This document shows positions 26,678-34,783 of a DNA stretch of 53,416 nucleotides, one piece after another. Location of the stretch: NCBI GenBank assembly GCA_017483665.1, contig JAFUVM010000035.1, positions 1 to 53,416 of the forward strand. The letters are read 5' to 3'. How positions within the stretch are numbered: the stretch's first letter is position 1; the number at the start of each line of letters is the position of its first letter. This stretch comes from Bacteroidaceae bacterium (GTDB lineage: Bacteria; Bacteroidota; Bacteroidia; Bacteroidales; Bacteroidaceae). Below the pieces are notes generated by a model. It was not told the DNA's origin. It ran no database searches and saw only the letters and a list, made by a program, of their open reading frames with translations. The translations under genes and the position numbers were made by a program.

Positions 26678-29302
26678 ATGAAGAACATGCGATTACTGCT
26701 GATTGTCTTGACGCTTGCCTTGGGCGGAGGGGCGGCTTACGGCGAACAGGAACTACGGCTGTGGTACACGCGGCCGGCTGACGGATGGCTCGAGGCTCTG
26801 CCCATCGGCAACAGCCACCTGGGAGGCATGGTCTACGGAGGCACCGAGACGGAGGAAATATGCCTGAACGAGGAGACGTTCTGGAGCGGACGACCCTACG
26901 AGAACAACAGCCGGGAGTCGCTCGCAGCACTGCCCGAGGTGCGCCGACTCATCTTCGAGGGCAAGGAACAGGAGGCCGACCGACTCATAAGCCAACACAT
27001 CGTCAAGGGTCCGCACGGCATGCGATACCTGCCGCTGGGCAGCGTGCGGCTCTCCCTGGGGCACCGCGACGTCAGTCACTACGTGCGCGACCTGGACCTG
27101 ACGAACGCCACAGCCTCCACAAGCTACATATATAATAATGTAAAGTACGAGCGGACGGTTTTCGCATCGCTTGCCGACGACGTCATCGTCTGCCACATGA
27201 AGGCCGGGCGGCGCGGGGCCCTATCGGTGGGCATCGACTTCGCAAGTCCGATGCAGGCGGAGGTTGTCAGCTCACTCGAAGCGGACAGTGACGGTCTGCC
27301 CTGCATGTTGTCCGCCACCGTGGCAGGCGTTGCTCAGGAAGGCATCGAGGCCGGACTGAAGGCGAACTGCAGCGTGACGGTCCGGACGGACGGTCGTGTC
27401 AGCCAGCACGAAGGAGGGCTCGACGTGACAGACGCCACGACTGCCACTATCTTCATCGCAGCGGCCACCAACTTTGTCAACTATCATGACATCAGCGGCA
27501 ACGCCTCTGCGAAGAGCCGCCACGCGCTGGAGGCCCTGCAGGGCAAGTCGTACCGGCAGCTTCTGAAGCGCCATACAAAGAAATATCAAAAGCAATTTGA
27601 CCGGGTCTCACTAGTTCTGACTAGAGAGACTAGAGGGACTCGTGAGACTAGAGAGACTAGTGAGACTAGTAAGACTAGTGAGCCTAGTAAAACCAGCCTG
27701 CCCACCGACGAGCGCCTCGCTGCCTTCGAGAAGGATGCAAGCGACTTGGCTCTGGTCTCCCTCATGATGCAGTACGGGCGCTACCTGCTCATCGCGTCGA
27801 GTCAGCCGGGCGGTCAGCCGGCCACGTTGCAAGGCATCTGGAACAACAAAGTCGATGCGCCGTGGGACTCGAAGTACACCATCAACATCAACACCGAAAT
27901 GAACTACTGGCCGGCGCTGGTCGGCAATCTTGCCGAGACGCAGCAGCCTCTCGCCAGTATGCTCGAGGACCTCAGCACGACGGGGGCCGAGACTGCGCGG
28001 ACGATGTACGGCTGCCGCGGATGGGTGGCGCACCACAATACGGACCTCTGGCGCATCGCCGGGCCGGTGGACGGCACGCCCTGGGGCATGTTCCCGACGG
28101 GCGGAGCATGGCTCGCCACGCACCTCTGGCAGCAATACCTCTTCACGGGCGACAAGACGTTCCTGGCCCGTTGCTACCCCATCATACGCGGTGCGGCCGA
28201 CTTCCTGGCGGACTACATGCAGACGTACCCCGAATGGGGCGAGGTGAAGCAGGCCGCAGGCTGGCTGATGACCGTGCCCACCGTTTCGCCCGAGCACGGT
28301 CCGACGGGCAAAGGCACCAACGTCACCGCCGGTTCCACCATGGACAACCAGATAGCCTTCGACATCCTTTCCGCCGCAGTCAAGGCCGCCAAGATTCTCT
28401 GCAAGGAAGATTCTTCATTCTTCACTCTTCATTCTTCACTCAAAAAGCTCCCGCCCATGCAGATAGGACGGCACGGGCAGCTGCAGGAATGGCTCATCGA
28501 TGCCGACGACCCGCGCGATGAACATCGCCACATCTCGCACCTCTACGGGCTCTACCCCTCCAACCAGATTTCGCCTTACAGCCATCCGGAGCTCTTCGCG
28601 GCGGCTGCCAATACATTGCGTCAACGCGGCGACATGGCAACGGGCTGGAGCCTGGGATGGAAGACGAACTTCTGGGCGCGGATGCTCGACGGAGGCCACG
28701 CCTTCCGCATCATCAAGAACATGCTGCACCTGCTGCCCGACGATTCCCGGACACGCGAGTTCCCCTTGGGCCGCACCTACCCGAACCTCTTCGACGCACA
28801 CCCGCCCTTCCAGATTGACGGCAACTTCGGCGTGTCGGCAGGCATCATGGAGATGCTTCTCCAGAGCCACGACGGAGCTGTCCATCTGCTGCCCGCCTTG
28901 CCCGACGAGTGGCAGAGCGGCCGTGTCAAAGGGCTCAGGGCACGCGGCGGATTCGTGGTCAGCGAGGAATGGAACGGCGGTGAGCTGACCCGTGCCGAAG
29001 TGACCTCCACCATAGGCGGCACCTTGCGTCTGCGTTCCTACGTCCCGCTCCGCGGCAAGGGTCTCCGGGCGGCTTCCGGTCCTTGTCCCAACGAACTCTT
29101 CGCCCCCGCCGCCATCCGCCAGCCCCTCCGCTCGCCCGAGCAGAAGGACCTCCAGCCGTTGCCCCTCCGCAAGGTCTACGAGTACGACCTCCAGACAGAG
29201 CCGGGCCGCACCTATCGCTTCGCCAGGAGCAAGGCCGCGCCGAGTATTGATTCCCGACACGGCACGCGCTTCCAAAATAAGCACGAGGCGCTTCCAAAAT
29301 AA
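26678..29302 (+). CDS. GH95 alpha-L-fucosidase-like enzyme
   Basis: Exported inverting fucosidase-family enzyme of 874 residues. It starts at 26678 with a signal peptide ([22 protein letters not shown]). The N-terminal domain has [16 protein letters not shown] and [13 protein letters not shown]. The (alpha/alpha)6 barrel carries the substrate/base asparagines in [11 protein letters not shown] and the conserved Asp in [14 protein letters not shown] is the probable region of the general acid. Two repeat-derived insertions lie in frame: nine T-R/S-E-type tripeptides at about residues 315-338, and [10 protein letters not shown] at about 580. The last 14 or so residues ([16 protein letters not shown]) come from a 22-nt repeat array. 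The catalytic core appears intact. Confidence 0.93.
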   Translation: MKNMRLLLIVLTLALGGGAAYGEQELRLWYTRPADGWLEALPIGNSHLGGMVYGGTETEEICLNEETFWSGRPYENNSRESLAALPEVRRLIFEGKEQEADRLISQHIVKGPHGMRYLPLGSVRLSLGHRDVSHYVRDLDLTNATASTSYIYNNVKYERTVFASLADDVIVCHMKAGRRGALSVGIDFASPMQAEVVSSLEADSDGLPCMLSATVAGVAQEGIEAGLKANCSVTVRTDGRVSQHEGGLDVTDATTATIFIAAATNFVNYHDISGNASAKSRHALEALQGKSYRQLLKRHTKKYQKQFDRVSLVLTRETRGTRETRETSETSKTSEPSKTSLPTDERLAAFEKDASDLALVSLMMQYGRYLLIASSQPGGQPATLQGIWNNKVDAPWDSKYTININTEMNYWPALVGNLAETQQPLASMLEDLSTTGAETARTMYGCRGWVAHHNTDLWRIAGPVDGTPWGMFPTGGAWLATHLWQQYLFTGDKTFLARCYPIIRGAADFLADYMQTYPEWGEVKQAAGWLMTVPTVSPEHGPTGKGTNVTAGSTMDNQIAFDILSAAVKAAKILCKEDSSFFTLHSSLKKLPPMQIGRHGQLQEWLIDADDPRDEHRHISHLYGLYPSNQISPYSHPELFAAAANTLRQRGDMATGWSLGWKTNFWARMLDGGHAFRIIKNMLHLLPDDSRTREFPLGRTYPNLFDAHPPFQIDGNFGVSAGIMEMLLQSHDGAVHLLPALPDEWQSGRVKGLRARGGFVVSEEWNGGELTRAEVTSTIGGTLRLRSYVPLRGKGLRAASGPCPNELFAPAAIRQPLRSPEQKDLQPLPLRKVYEYDLQTEPGRTYRFARSKAAPSIDSRHGTRFQNKHEALPK
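27609..27691. repeat. In-frame ACTAG+4 nine-nt array inside GH95
   Basis: Units of exactly 9 nt start at 27620: actagagag, actagaggg, actcgtgag, actagagag, actagtgag, actagtaag, actagtgag and cctagtaaa. Each encodes one tripeptide (TRE, TRG, TSE, TSK). The unit architecture (CTAG core plus variable four) is the same as in the rimP-nusA gap. Confidence 0.9.
28406..28446. repeat. In-frame TTCACTC/TTCATTC 7-nt array inside GH95
   Basis: Five 7-nt units (ttcattc, ttcactc and so on) lie between SFDIL-barrel codons and LPPMQIG. They encode a serine/phenylalanine-rich loop. Same family as 1-122 and 43657-43719. Confidence 0.85.
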
Positions 29303-29385
29303 GCACGAGGCGCTTCCAAAATAAGCACGAGGCGCTTCCGGAATAAGCACGAGGTGCTTCCGAAATAAGCGCGTGCCGTGTCGGG
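29253..29385. repeat. 22-nt tandem array, five units, with 19-bp terminal inverted repeats, locus 2
   Basis: CCCGACACGGCACGCGCTT (29253-29271) and AAGCGCGTGCCGTGTCGGG (29367-29385) are perfect inverted repeats. Between them, units of 22 nt start at 29269, 29291, 29313, 29335 and 29357, each cttccaaaataag (or a variant) plus cacgaggcg. The array fills the gap between the converging GH95 and HExxH genes and provides the GH95 stop codon. Confidence 0.92.
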
Positions 29386-29390
29386 AGACT

Positions 29391-32378
29391 TTACTTGATG
29401 ATTATCTTGCGGCGGCCGTGGATGTAGATGCCCTTGCGGGTGGGCGTGCCGCTGAGCTTCGTGCCGCTCAGGTCGTACCAGTTGGCCGGTTCGGTTTCCG
29501 TGCTGCGTGCTTCCGTCCCAATGTCGGTGATGCCTGTGGCGGAGTCGTACGGGCCGTAGTAGAGCAGGCCGAAATTGTCGAAGCAGGTCCACCACGAGGC
29601 GTCGCTCTTCGTGGAGCGGATGCCAATCCTGAGCGTCGTGGCGGAGGGCACGCTGAAGGGCAGAAGGTTCCGGTAGAGGCCGGCGGCGAACCAGGAACTT
29701 GCCGCCTGCATGTTGTCGGGGACAAACTTGTCTGCCATCTGTGCGCAACGCCCTTCCTTCTGAGCATCCGCGGCATCGTCCCAAATGTTCTTCACGTTTT
29801 GGCTGAAGGTGTTGCCCCCTGCCGTGACGTACAGCTGCGAGGTGACGGTTTCGCCCCCTGCCTGCCATTCGGCATAGGTGTTCTTGTAGGTACCCGGACG
29901 CTGGAAGGCATTCAGAGTGAGCACGTAGTTGCCGGCCGGAAGGGCTGGCGAAAGGACCTGATAGGTGTTAAAGGTTGTCTCGAAGAACTCGGCCACGCCG
30001 TACTTGACGTTTTCCGGTCCGCGGGTCCAGCCCTCGGCGTTCTCGTCGAAACCGGCGTTCTCTATGAGCCACGAGGCAGGGATGGGATGGTCGGGCGAAG
30101 CGGGCTGGACGTTCGCGAGGTATGCGATGAAGGTCGTGCGCAGACTGCCGATGGCGGTCTCGATGTCGTCCGCATTGTACCCTTCCTTCTCGGCTTCGAC
30201 GGTCTGCAGCAGGTTCAGCATCGGCCCGGCGGCTTCCTCTTGGCTCATCTCTTCGGTAGAAGGCTTGCTCTCGGTCTGCATCGATGCCTTTGCCGCAGCC
30301 AGGATTTCGTCCAGCCGGGGCATGGCCTGGTCGGTGCAGAAGCGGTCGAAGGCCTGCATCTCGTCGGCCTTCATCAGCAGCCAGTGCTGCTTGGCGTTGC
30401 TGTCGCTGGCGTCGAATGCGGCACCTGCCACAGCGGTCTTGGTGTTGGCCTTCAGTGCCACTTTCCCTATCGTTATCCAGTACGACGGCGTGTCGAGCCC
30501 GCCCTTCTTGTAGTTCGACCTGGAGGGTAGCAGCTGCACCTGCTCCCTTGCCGTGGGCGACGTGCGGAGCTGTGTGCGGAACTGCTGTCCGGAGGCGGAC
30601 AAGAGCCGTCCCGTCCCCACGTTGCGCAGCATGTAGTAGGCAGTCTTGGGGTCGTAGATGATGTTCCACGCGAAGTTGTCGTCGGCCTGGGCCTGTGCGG
30701 CGGTCGTGGACCTCTGCATCAGGGTTCCCGTCTCCGTGGCGTAGAGTAGCGTCGACGCATTGCCGCTGGCCTCGTCGGTTGTCTTGATGTAATACTTCTC
30801 TTCGTCGTCCTGCGGGAAGGTGTAGGCCGGTGATGCAAAGCCCACAGCCGAGGAGCAGACCAGTCCGTCCTGGTGCAAGGCATGTGTAAGGAGCACGTTG
30901 CCATAGTATAATAATGTGTTCTCCGGGTTGTAACTGTCCTCCCATGAGCCGTTGATGCCGTAGTTCGGTCCGCTGAACGACGAGATGGGCCACATGTGAG
31001 TGTTGTCGCCGGTCATGTAGGCACCGTTGTCCTTGTTCAGGAACCGAATCATCTGTGTGGCCCTGGGCCCCAGCCATCGGCCGCGGTCGCCGTCCTGACG
31101 ATAGTTGCCATTCCACCAGATGTCGCTCGTTCCGACGCCGACGCCGTGGTTCGTCTCGTGCAGGATGGTGCCCGTCTGCTGGTAGGCTTCGTTGGGTCCC
31201 ACCCGCATCCATCCGCCGTAGGAGCAGTCGGCTGTGGGTGTATCGGCGCCGTAGTGTACGCTCAGGTTAATGCCGCGTACGGACGAGAGGTTGTTGTAGA
31301 GCCACTTTATCTCCTCTACGGCCGAGGCGATGCGGTAGTTCTGTTCGGTGGCTCCGCCGTTGTCGTAGTCGGCGGTCACCGTGCCTCGTGGCAATGTGGG
31401 CACCTTGATGATGTCGCCATAGGCCAGCATGTACTTGTTGGTCAGAATGTAGGGTCGGACGTAGTACATCGTGCCGGGCTGCAGTCGTTCCATGCGATAG
31501 ATTTCGCCGTTCGCAGAGAAATGGCTTGTGGAGCGGTTGTCGAAGATGGTCGGCTCGGGGTCGGTGCTCCAGCAGAAGCCTTTCTCCAGGTAGCCTGTCG
31601 ACGGAGTGGCCGTCATGCGTCCCAGCAGGATGGTGGCTCCCGCCGCAACGAACTGGTTGGTGGAGGTCACGCGTGGAGTCGTTCCGGTGGCGTTGAGGAT
31701 GCGATAGTTCAGGGTGGCATTGCTCAGACGCTTTGCCAGGGGGCCGATTCCCGCGTTGCTTCCGGAGCTGATCAGGCTTTTGGCCTCGTCGATGGCGGCG
31801 GCCAGTTCCTCGGCTCCGCTGCCCTCGCCCAGCACTTCCGACGCGGTGTCGACGAGCTTCTGCAGTGCGGCATGCTCTGCCCCGATGTTGGTGTCGAGCT
31901 GCTTCAGCCGTACGTTGTCGATGGAGGCCCAGTTGGCGTTCGTCGATGCCACCTTGAAGCCGATGCGCGTCTTGCCTTCGAGCACGGTGAAGGTCAGGCT
32001 GTAGTCGCCCGAAGCCGTCACCGTCGTGTCAGCCCCCGCCGCATAGAGCACGGCTCCGCGGCATGCGGCAATCTTCCCCGACTGCTGCACGTTCTGGCAG
32101 GCAGCCGTCAGCGTGTAGGTGCCCGCCGGCAGGTAGAGGTCCTGACAGATCTCGACGTTCGGAATCTTGCCGCCCGATGCGACCCATCGTTCCATGTATA
32201 TCTTGCCGTGCTTACCGCTGAAGTTGGGGTTGGTGACGAAGTAGAAGCCGTTGTTGTTCCAACCGGCAAAGCGGGCTTCGAAGTCGGCGTTGTCGATGTA
32301 AGTGCTTGTCACGTCCGTTTCCGCTGCCAGGCCGTTGATGGCTGTCAGCAGCAGGAGGGCTAGTAGGGTCTGTTTCAT
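29391..32378 (-). CDS. Secreted HExxH-motif protein with carbohydrate-binding-like domains and C-terminal tail
   Basis: The 995-residue product has a signal peptide (MKQTLLALLLLTAINGLAA). A jelly-roll-like domain follows (IDNADFEARFAGWNNNGFY...; SIDNVRLKQ). A central region carries GTILHETNHGVGVGTSDIWW, with HExxH at about residue 407. A second jelly-roll spans about 780-940 (ENAGFDENAEGWTRG...; FDNFGLLYYG), and the tail is YDLSGTKL...RKGIYIHGRRKIIIK. HExxH suggests a zinc metallopeptidase, but the third ligand of metzincins or M60 is not obvious. Function as a glycoprotein- or mucin-acting protease is inference. It starts 12 nt after the metal permease and shows no promoter of its own. Confidence 0.7.
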   Translation of the reverse strand: MKQTLLALLLLTAINGLAAETDVTSTYIDNADFEARFAGWNNNGFYFVTNPNFSGKHGKIYMERWVASGGKIPNVEICQDLYLPAGTYTLTAACQNVQQSGKIAACRGAVLYAAGADTTVTASGDYSLTFTVLEGKTRIGFKVASTNANWASIDNVRLKQLDTNIGAEHAALQKLVDTASEVLGEGSGAEELAAAIDEAKSLISSGSNAGIGPLAKRLSNATLNYRILNATGTTPRVTSTNQFVAAGATILLGRMTATPSTGYLEKGFCWSTDPEPTIFDNRSTSHFSANGEIYRMERLQPGTMYYVRPYILTNKYMLAYGDIIKVPTLPRGTVTADYDNGGATEQNYRIASAVEEIKWLYNNLSSVRGINLSVHYGADTPTADCSYGGWMRVGPNEAYQQTGTILHETNHGVGVGTSDIWWNGNYRQDGDRGRWLGPRATQMIRFLNKDNGAYMTGDNTHMWPISSFSGPNYGINGSWEDSYNPENTLLYYGNVLLTHALHQDGLVCSSAVGFASPAYTFPQDDEEKYYIKTTDEASGNASTLLYATETGTLMQRSTTAAQAQADDNFAWNIIYDPKTAYYMLRNVGTGRLLSASGQQFRTQLRTSPTAREQVQLLPSRSNYKKGGLDTPSYWITIGKVALKANTKTAVAGAAFDASDSNAKQHWLLMKADEMQAFDRFCTDQAMPRLDEILAAAKASMQTESKPSTEEMSQEEAAGPMLNLLQTVEAEKEGYNADDIETAIGSLRTTFIAYLANVQPASPDHPIPASWLIENAGFDENAEGWTRGPENVKYGVAEFFETTFNTYQVLSPALPAGNYVLTLNAFQRPGTYKNTYAEWQAGGETVTSQLYVTAGGNTFSQNVKNIWDDAADAQKEGRCAQMADKFVPDNMQAASSWFAAGLYRNLLPFSVPSATTLRIGIRSTKSDASWWTCFDNFGLLYYGPYDSATGITDIGTEARSTETEPANWYDLSGTKLSGTPTRKGIYIHGRRKIIIK

Positions 32379-32390
32379 ATGATATTATTT

Positions 32391-33707
32391 TCAATTGGTT
32401 TTAGCGGCTTTGAAGCCGATGCTTTCTACGGCACGGAGCACCTCGGCCTCGTCGGGCGAACCGGCAACGAGGGCCTTGCCTTCGCGGAGCGACACCTCGA
32501 CGTTCTCCACGCCCGGGAGCGATGCGATGGCCTTCCTGACGTTCTCGGCGCAGTGGTTGCAGTTCATGCCTTCGATGTTGTAAGTGACTCCCTCTGCTTC
32601 CGAGTGGGAGAGTGCTTCGTGGTGGTGATGATGGTGGTGACCGAAAGGCCAGAGGGCACGGACCAGAAGGACGAGCAGCAGGCCGGTGCAGATGTAGGAG
32701 AAGAGGCCGATGCCGTCCTCGTGACAGGCTGCGTGCTGCATGACGGGGACGGTGAACCACTCGCGGGGCAGCAAGTAGTCGATGCCGACGCCGAAGACGA
32801 TGGCTCCGGCAATGATGGAAGCGAGATAGATGAGCATCGAGCGCTTGCCCAGCACCTTGCCCACGACGAGGATGCTGGCGGCGTTGCTGGCCGGACCGGC
32901 CATCAGGAGCACCAGAGCGGCACCGGGCGTCAGCCCCTTCATCATGAGGGCCAGGGCGATGGGGATGCTTCCGGTGGCGCAAAGATACATGGGAATGCTG
33001 AAGGCGAGCACGAAGAGGATGCTGTAGAGGGTGTTGCCTTGGAAGACCGTGAACCAGGAGTCGGGCACGGCCGCCGTGATGATGCCGGCCACAATCAGTC
33101 CGATGGCGAGCCACTTGCCGATGTCCTCCATCATCTCGCCAAAGGCGTAGGAGAGGGCAGCCAGAAGCCTTGTCCCGAATCCTCGGCGGGTAGAGGGGTT
33201 TTTGTGTGCATGGCATTCCCCCTCCTCGCAGTGAGAATATGTATTTGCACTTCCCTTCTCCCCTCTCTTCGGAGTGGAGTCGGAGGTGATTCTTCCCTGG
33301 GATTCTGCGTCAAGCGCGTTGCACATGGCGCCTCCGAAGACGGCCGTCAGCAGGGCCACGACGGGGCGGATGACGGCGAAGGGCAGTCCCATCAAGCTGT
33401 AGGTGGCGATGATGCTGTCCACACCCGTCTGCGGTGTGGCGATGAGGAACGAGATGGTGGCACCCTTGCTGGCGCCCTCGCGACGGATTCCCATAGCCGT
33501 TGGGATGACGCCGCACGAGCAGAGCGGCAGGGGGACGCCGAAGAGTGCTGCCAGCACGACGCTCCGCAGCGAGCGGTCGCCAAGGTATCGCGTATAGAGG
33601 GTGCTCGGCACGAACTCATGCATCAGCCCGGCCAACAGGAATCCCAGCAGCAGGTAGGGCGACATCTCGCAGAGCAGCGCCCATATTTCCGACAGTATGT
33701 TAATCAT
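32391..33707 (-). CDS. SO_0444-type Cu/Zn efflux permease with fused HMA domain
   Basis: Inner-membrane permease (438 residues, about eight helices) of the DUF318/ArsP-like family. LCSCGVIPTAMG (about 62) and AGPASNAASILVVG are the family's twin motifs. A Cys/His-rich loop (SHCEEGECHAHK, about 160) and a run of seven histidines before EALSHSE probably bind metal. A C-terminal HMA domain (about 365-438) has GMNCNHCAENV with the CxxC pair. It probably exports or detoxifies heavy metals, with Cu(I)/Zn likely. The loop at about 143-175 (TPKRGEKG...NPSTRRGF) looks repeat-derived at the DNA level. The HExxH gene follows in the same transcript. Confidence 0.87.
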   Translation of the reverse strand: MINILSEIWALLCEMSPYLLLGFLLAGLMHEFVPSTLYTRYLGDRSLRSVVLAALFGVPLPLCSCGVIPTAMGIRREGASKGATISFLIATPQTGVDSIIATYSLMGLPFAVIRPVVALLTAVFGGAMCNALDAESQGRITSDSTPKRGEKGSANTYSHCEEGECHAHKNPSTRRGFGTRLLAALSYAFGEMMEDIGKWLAIGLIVAGIITAAVPDSWFTVFQGNTLYSILFVLAFSIPMYLCATGSIPIALALMMKGLTPGAALVLLMAGPASNAASILVVGKVLGKRSMLIYLASIIAGAIVFGVGIDYLLPREWFTVPVMQHAACHEDGIGLFSYICTGLLLVLLVRALWPFGHHHHHHHEALSHSEAEGVTYNIEGMNCNHCAENVRKAIASLPGVENVEVSLREGKALVAGSPDEAEVLRAVESIGFKAAKTN

Positions 33708-33750
33708 AGAACATTGAGCTTTAATGGTTGATTCTTTCCTTTTTGCCCTG

Positions 33751-33758
33751 CAAAATTA
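33751..33758 (-). promoter_or_regulatory. -7 element TAATTTTG for the permease gene
   Basis: Minus-strand TAATTTTG fits TAnnTTTG, 43 nt before the permease ATG. It lies between the start codon and the 22-nt array at 33853. Confidence 0.6.
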
Positions 33759-33852
33759 CGAAATAATAACGAACATTAAGTATGAAGTCCGAATGAAAAG
33801 TCCCTTCTCCTGTCAAAATCATCAAAAGTAGGTACATGGACAGCGCCACGCG

Positions 33853-33975
33853 CTTCCAAAATAAGCGCCAGGCGTTTCTGAAATAAGCGCGAGGCGCTTA
33901 TTTCAGAAGCGCACGCCGTGTTGGGCATAAGAGCGTGCCGTGTTGGGCATAAGCGCACGCCGTGTTGAAGAACGC
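33853..33975. repeat. 22-nt tandem array with an orientation switch, locus 3
   Basis: Units start every 22 nt at 33853, 33875, 33897, 33919 and 33941. The first two have the 13-mer as cttccaaaataag or tttctgaaataag, the third as cttatttcagaag (opposite orientation), the last two as tgttgggcataag. The 9-mers are cgccaggcg, cgcgaggcg, cgcacgccg, agcgtgccg and cgcacgccg. The array lies 3' of the DUF4294 gene, in the 324-nt gap before the permease promoter. A small cggatttgaatccg palindrome follows near 34006. Confidence 0.88.
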
Positions 33976-34031
33976 CGAACTGCCTTGTGTCCGCCGTTCT
34001 GTCGGATTTGAATCCGTACCGTCCGTGCGTC

Positions 34032-34667
34032 TCACAGTTGCCCTGTCTCCACTTGGCGGACGACGCGTTCGATGAGTTTGTCCTCCTCTTCGGGGTGGTA
34101 CTCCTTCTTCAGGCTGGCACGGAAGGTCCAGGCAAAGACCTGGTAGAAAGCGGCTCGCGCCGGGCCGAGGAAGGCCTGCACGATTTCGTACGACGACTGG
34201 TTGCATTCCCTGTCCACAAGCTTGATGAGGAGCTTGCCCTGACTGTAGGTGAGCTTCTTCATCTGCGGCGTGTACATCTCTTTTATCTCCTTTTCCACCG
34301 CACTGATATGGGCCTGTTTCTCCTTTTTGGTGGGGATAGCTTCCAACGCCTCGTAGGTCTCCTCGATGAGGGCATTGGCCTGCTGGGCGATGGGCAACAC
34401 CTTCTTCACGTTGTAGACAAGGCGGTTGTAGGCGCGGCGCTGCTTCTCGCTCTTGAACTTCAGGGGCGGATAGACCCACAGCTCGGGCAGGAGGTAGCAC
34501 CACATCGTGTCGCCATTCTCCACGACGGGCTTCGCGTAGCGGTACACCTGCAGCTTGAGCTTGTAGTTGACCGGCTCCTGGGGCAGCAGCTCGTCGTCCT
34601 CCTCCTGGGCGCAGACAAAGCCGCTCAGGAGCAAGGCAAAGGCCATTATCGACAGTTCCCTTATCAT
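34032..34667 (-). CDS. DUF4294 domain protein, exported
   Basis: About 211 residues, starting at Met on 34667; a start at 34679 would fall in the promoter. Signal peptide MIRELSIMAFALLLSGFVCAQ. The body contains LPELWVYPPLKFKSEKQRRAYNRLVYNVKKVLPIAQQA, typical of DUF4294, and a long basic/helical C-terminal half. It is probably periplasmic. The family is common in Bacteroidetes with no known activity. Single gene with its own promoter. Confidence 0.8.
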   Translation of the reverse strand: MIRELSIMAFALLLSGFVCAQEEDDELLPQEPVNYKLKLQVYRYAKPVVENGDTMWCYLLPELWVYPPLKFKSEKQRRAYNRLVYNVKKVLPIAQQANALIEETYEALEAIPTKKEKQAHISAVEKEIKEMYTPQMKKLTYSQGKLLIKLVDRECNQSSYEIVQAFLGPARAAFYQVFAWTFRASLKKEYHPEEEDKLIERVVRQVETGQL

Positions 34668-34676
34668 ATTGCGCTG

Positions 34677-34684
34677 CAAAAGTA
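34677..34684 (-). promoter_or_regulatory. -7 element TACTTTTG for the DUF4294 gene
   Basis: Minus-strand TACTTTTG, 10 nt before the ATG at 34667, decides against the upstream start. Confidence 0.6.
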
Positions 34685-34783
34685 CGAAGAATTCGTGAAG
34701 TATGCAGTATGCAATATGAAGAATTAAAGGTTTCAGGCTCAGAATTATGTTTTTTTAATTCTTCGTCCGGCGTTCCCTTCGTT

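Noticed and set aside
29391-32378. Assignment of the HExxH protein to M60 (mucinase) peptidases
   Set aside because: No glutamate at the spacing required after HExxH, and the surrounding residues do not match.
33180-33310. Frameshift in the metal permease around the Cys/His loop
   Set aside because: The frame stays open and the helices on both sides are in order; the loop is only unusual in sequence.
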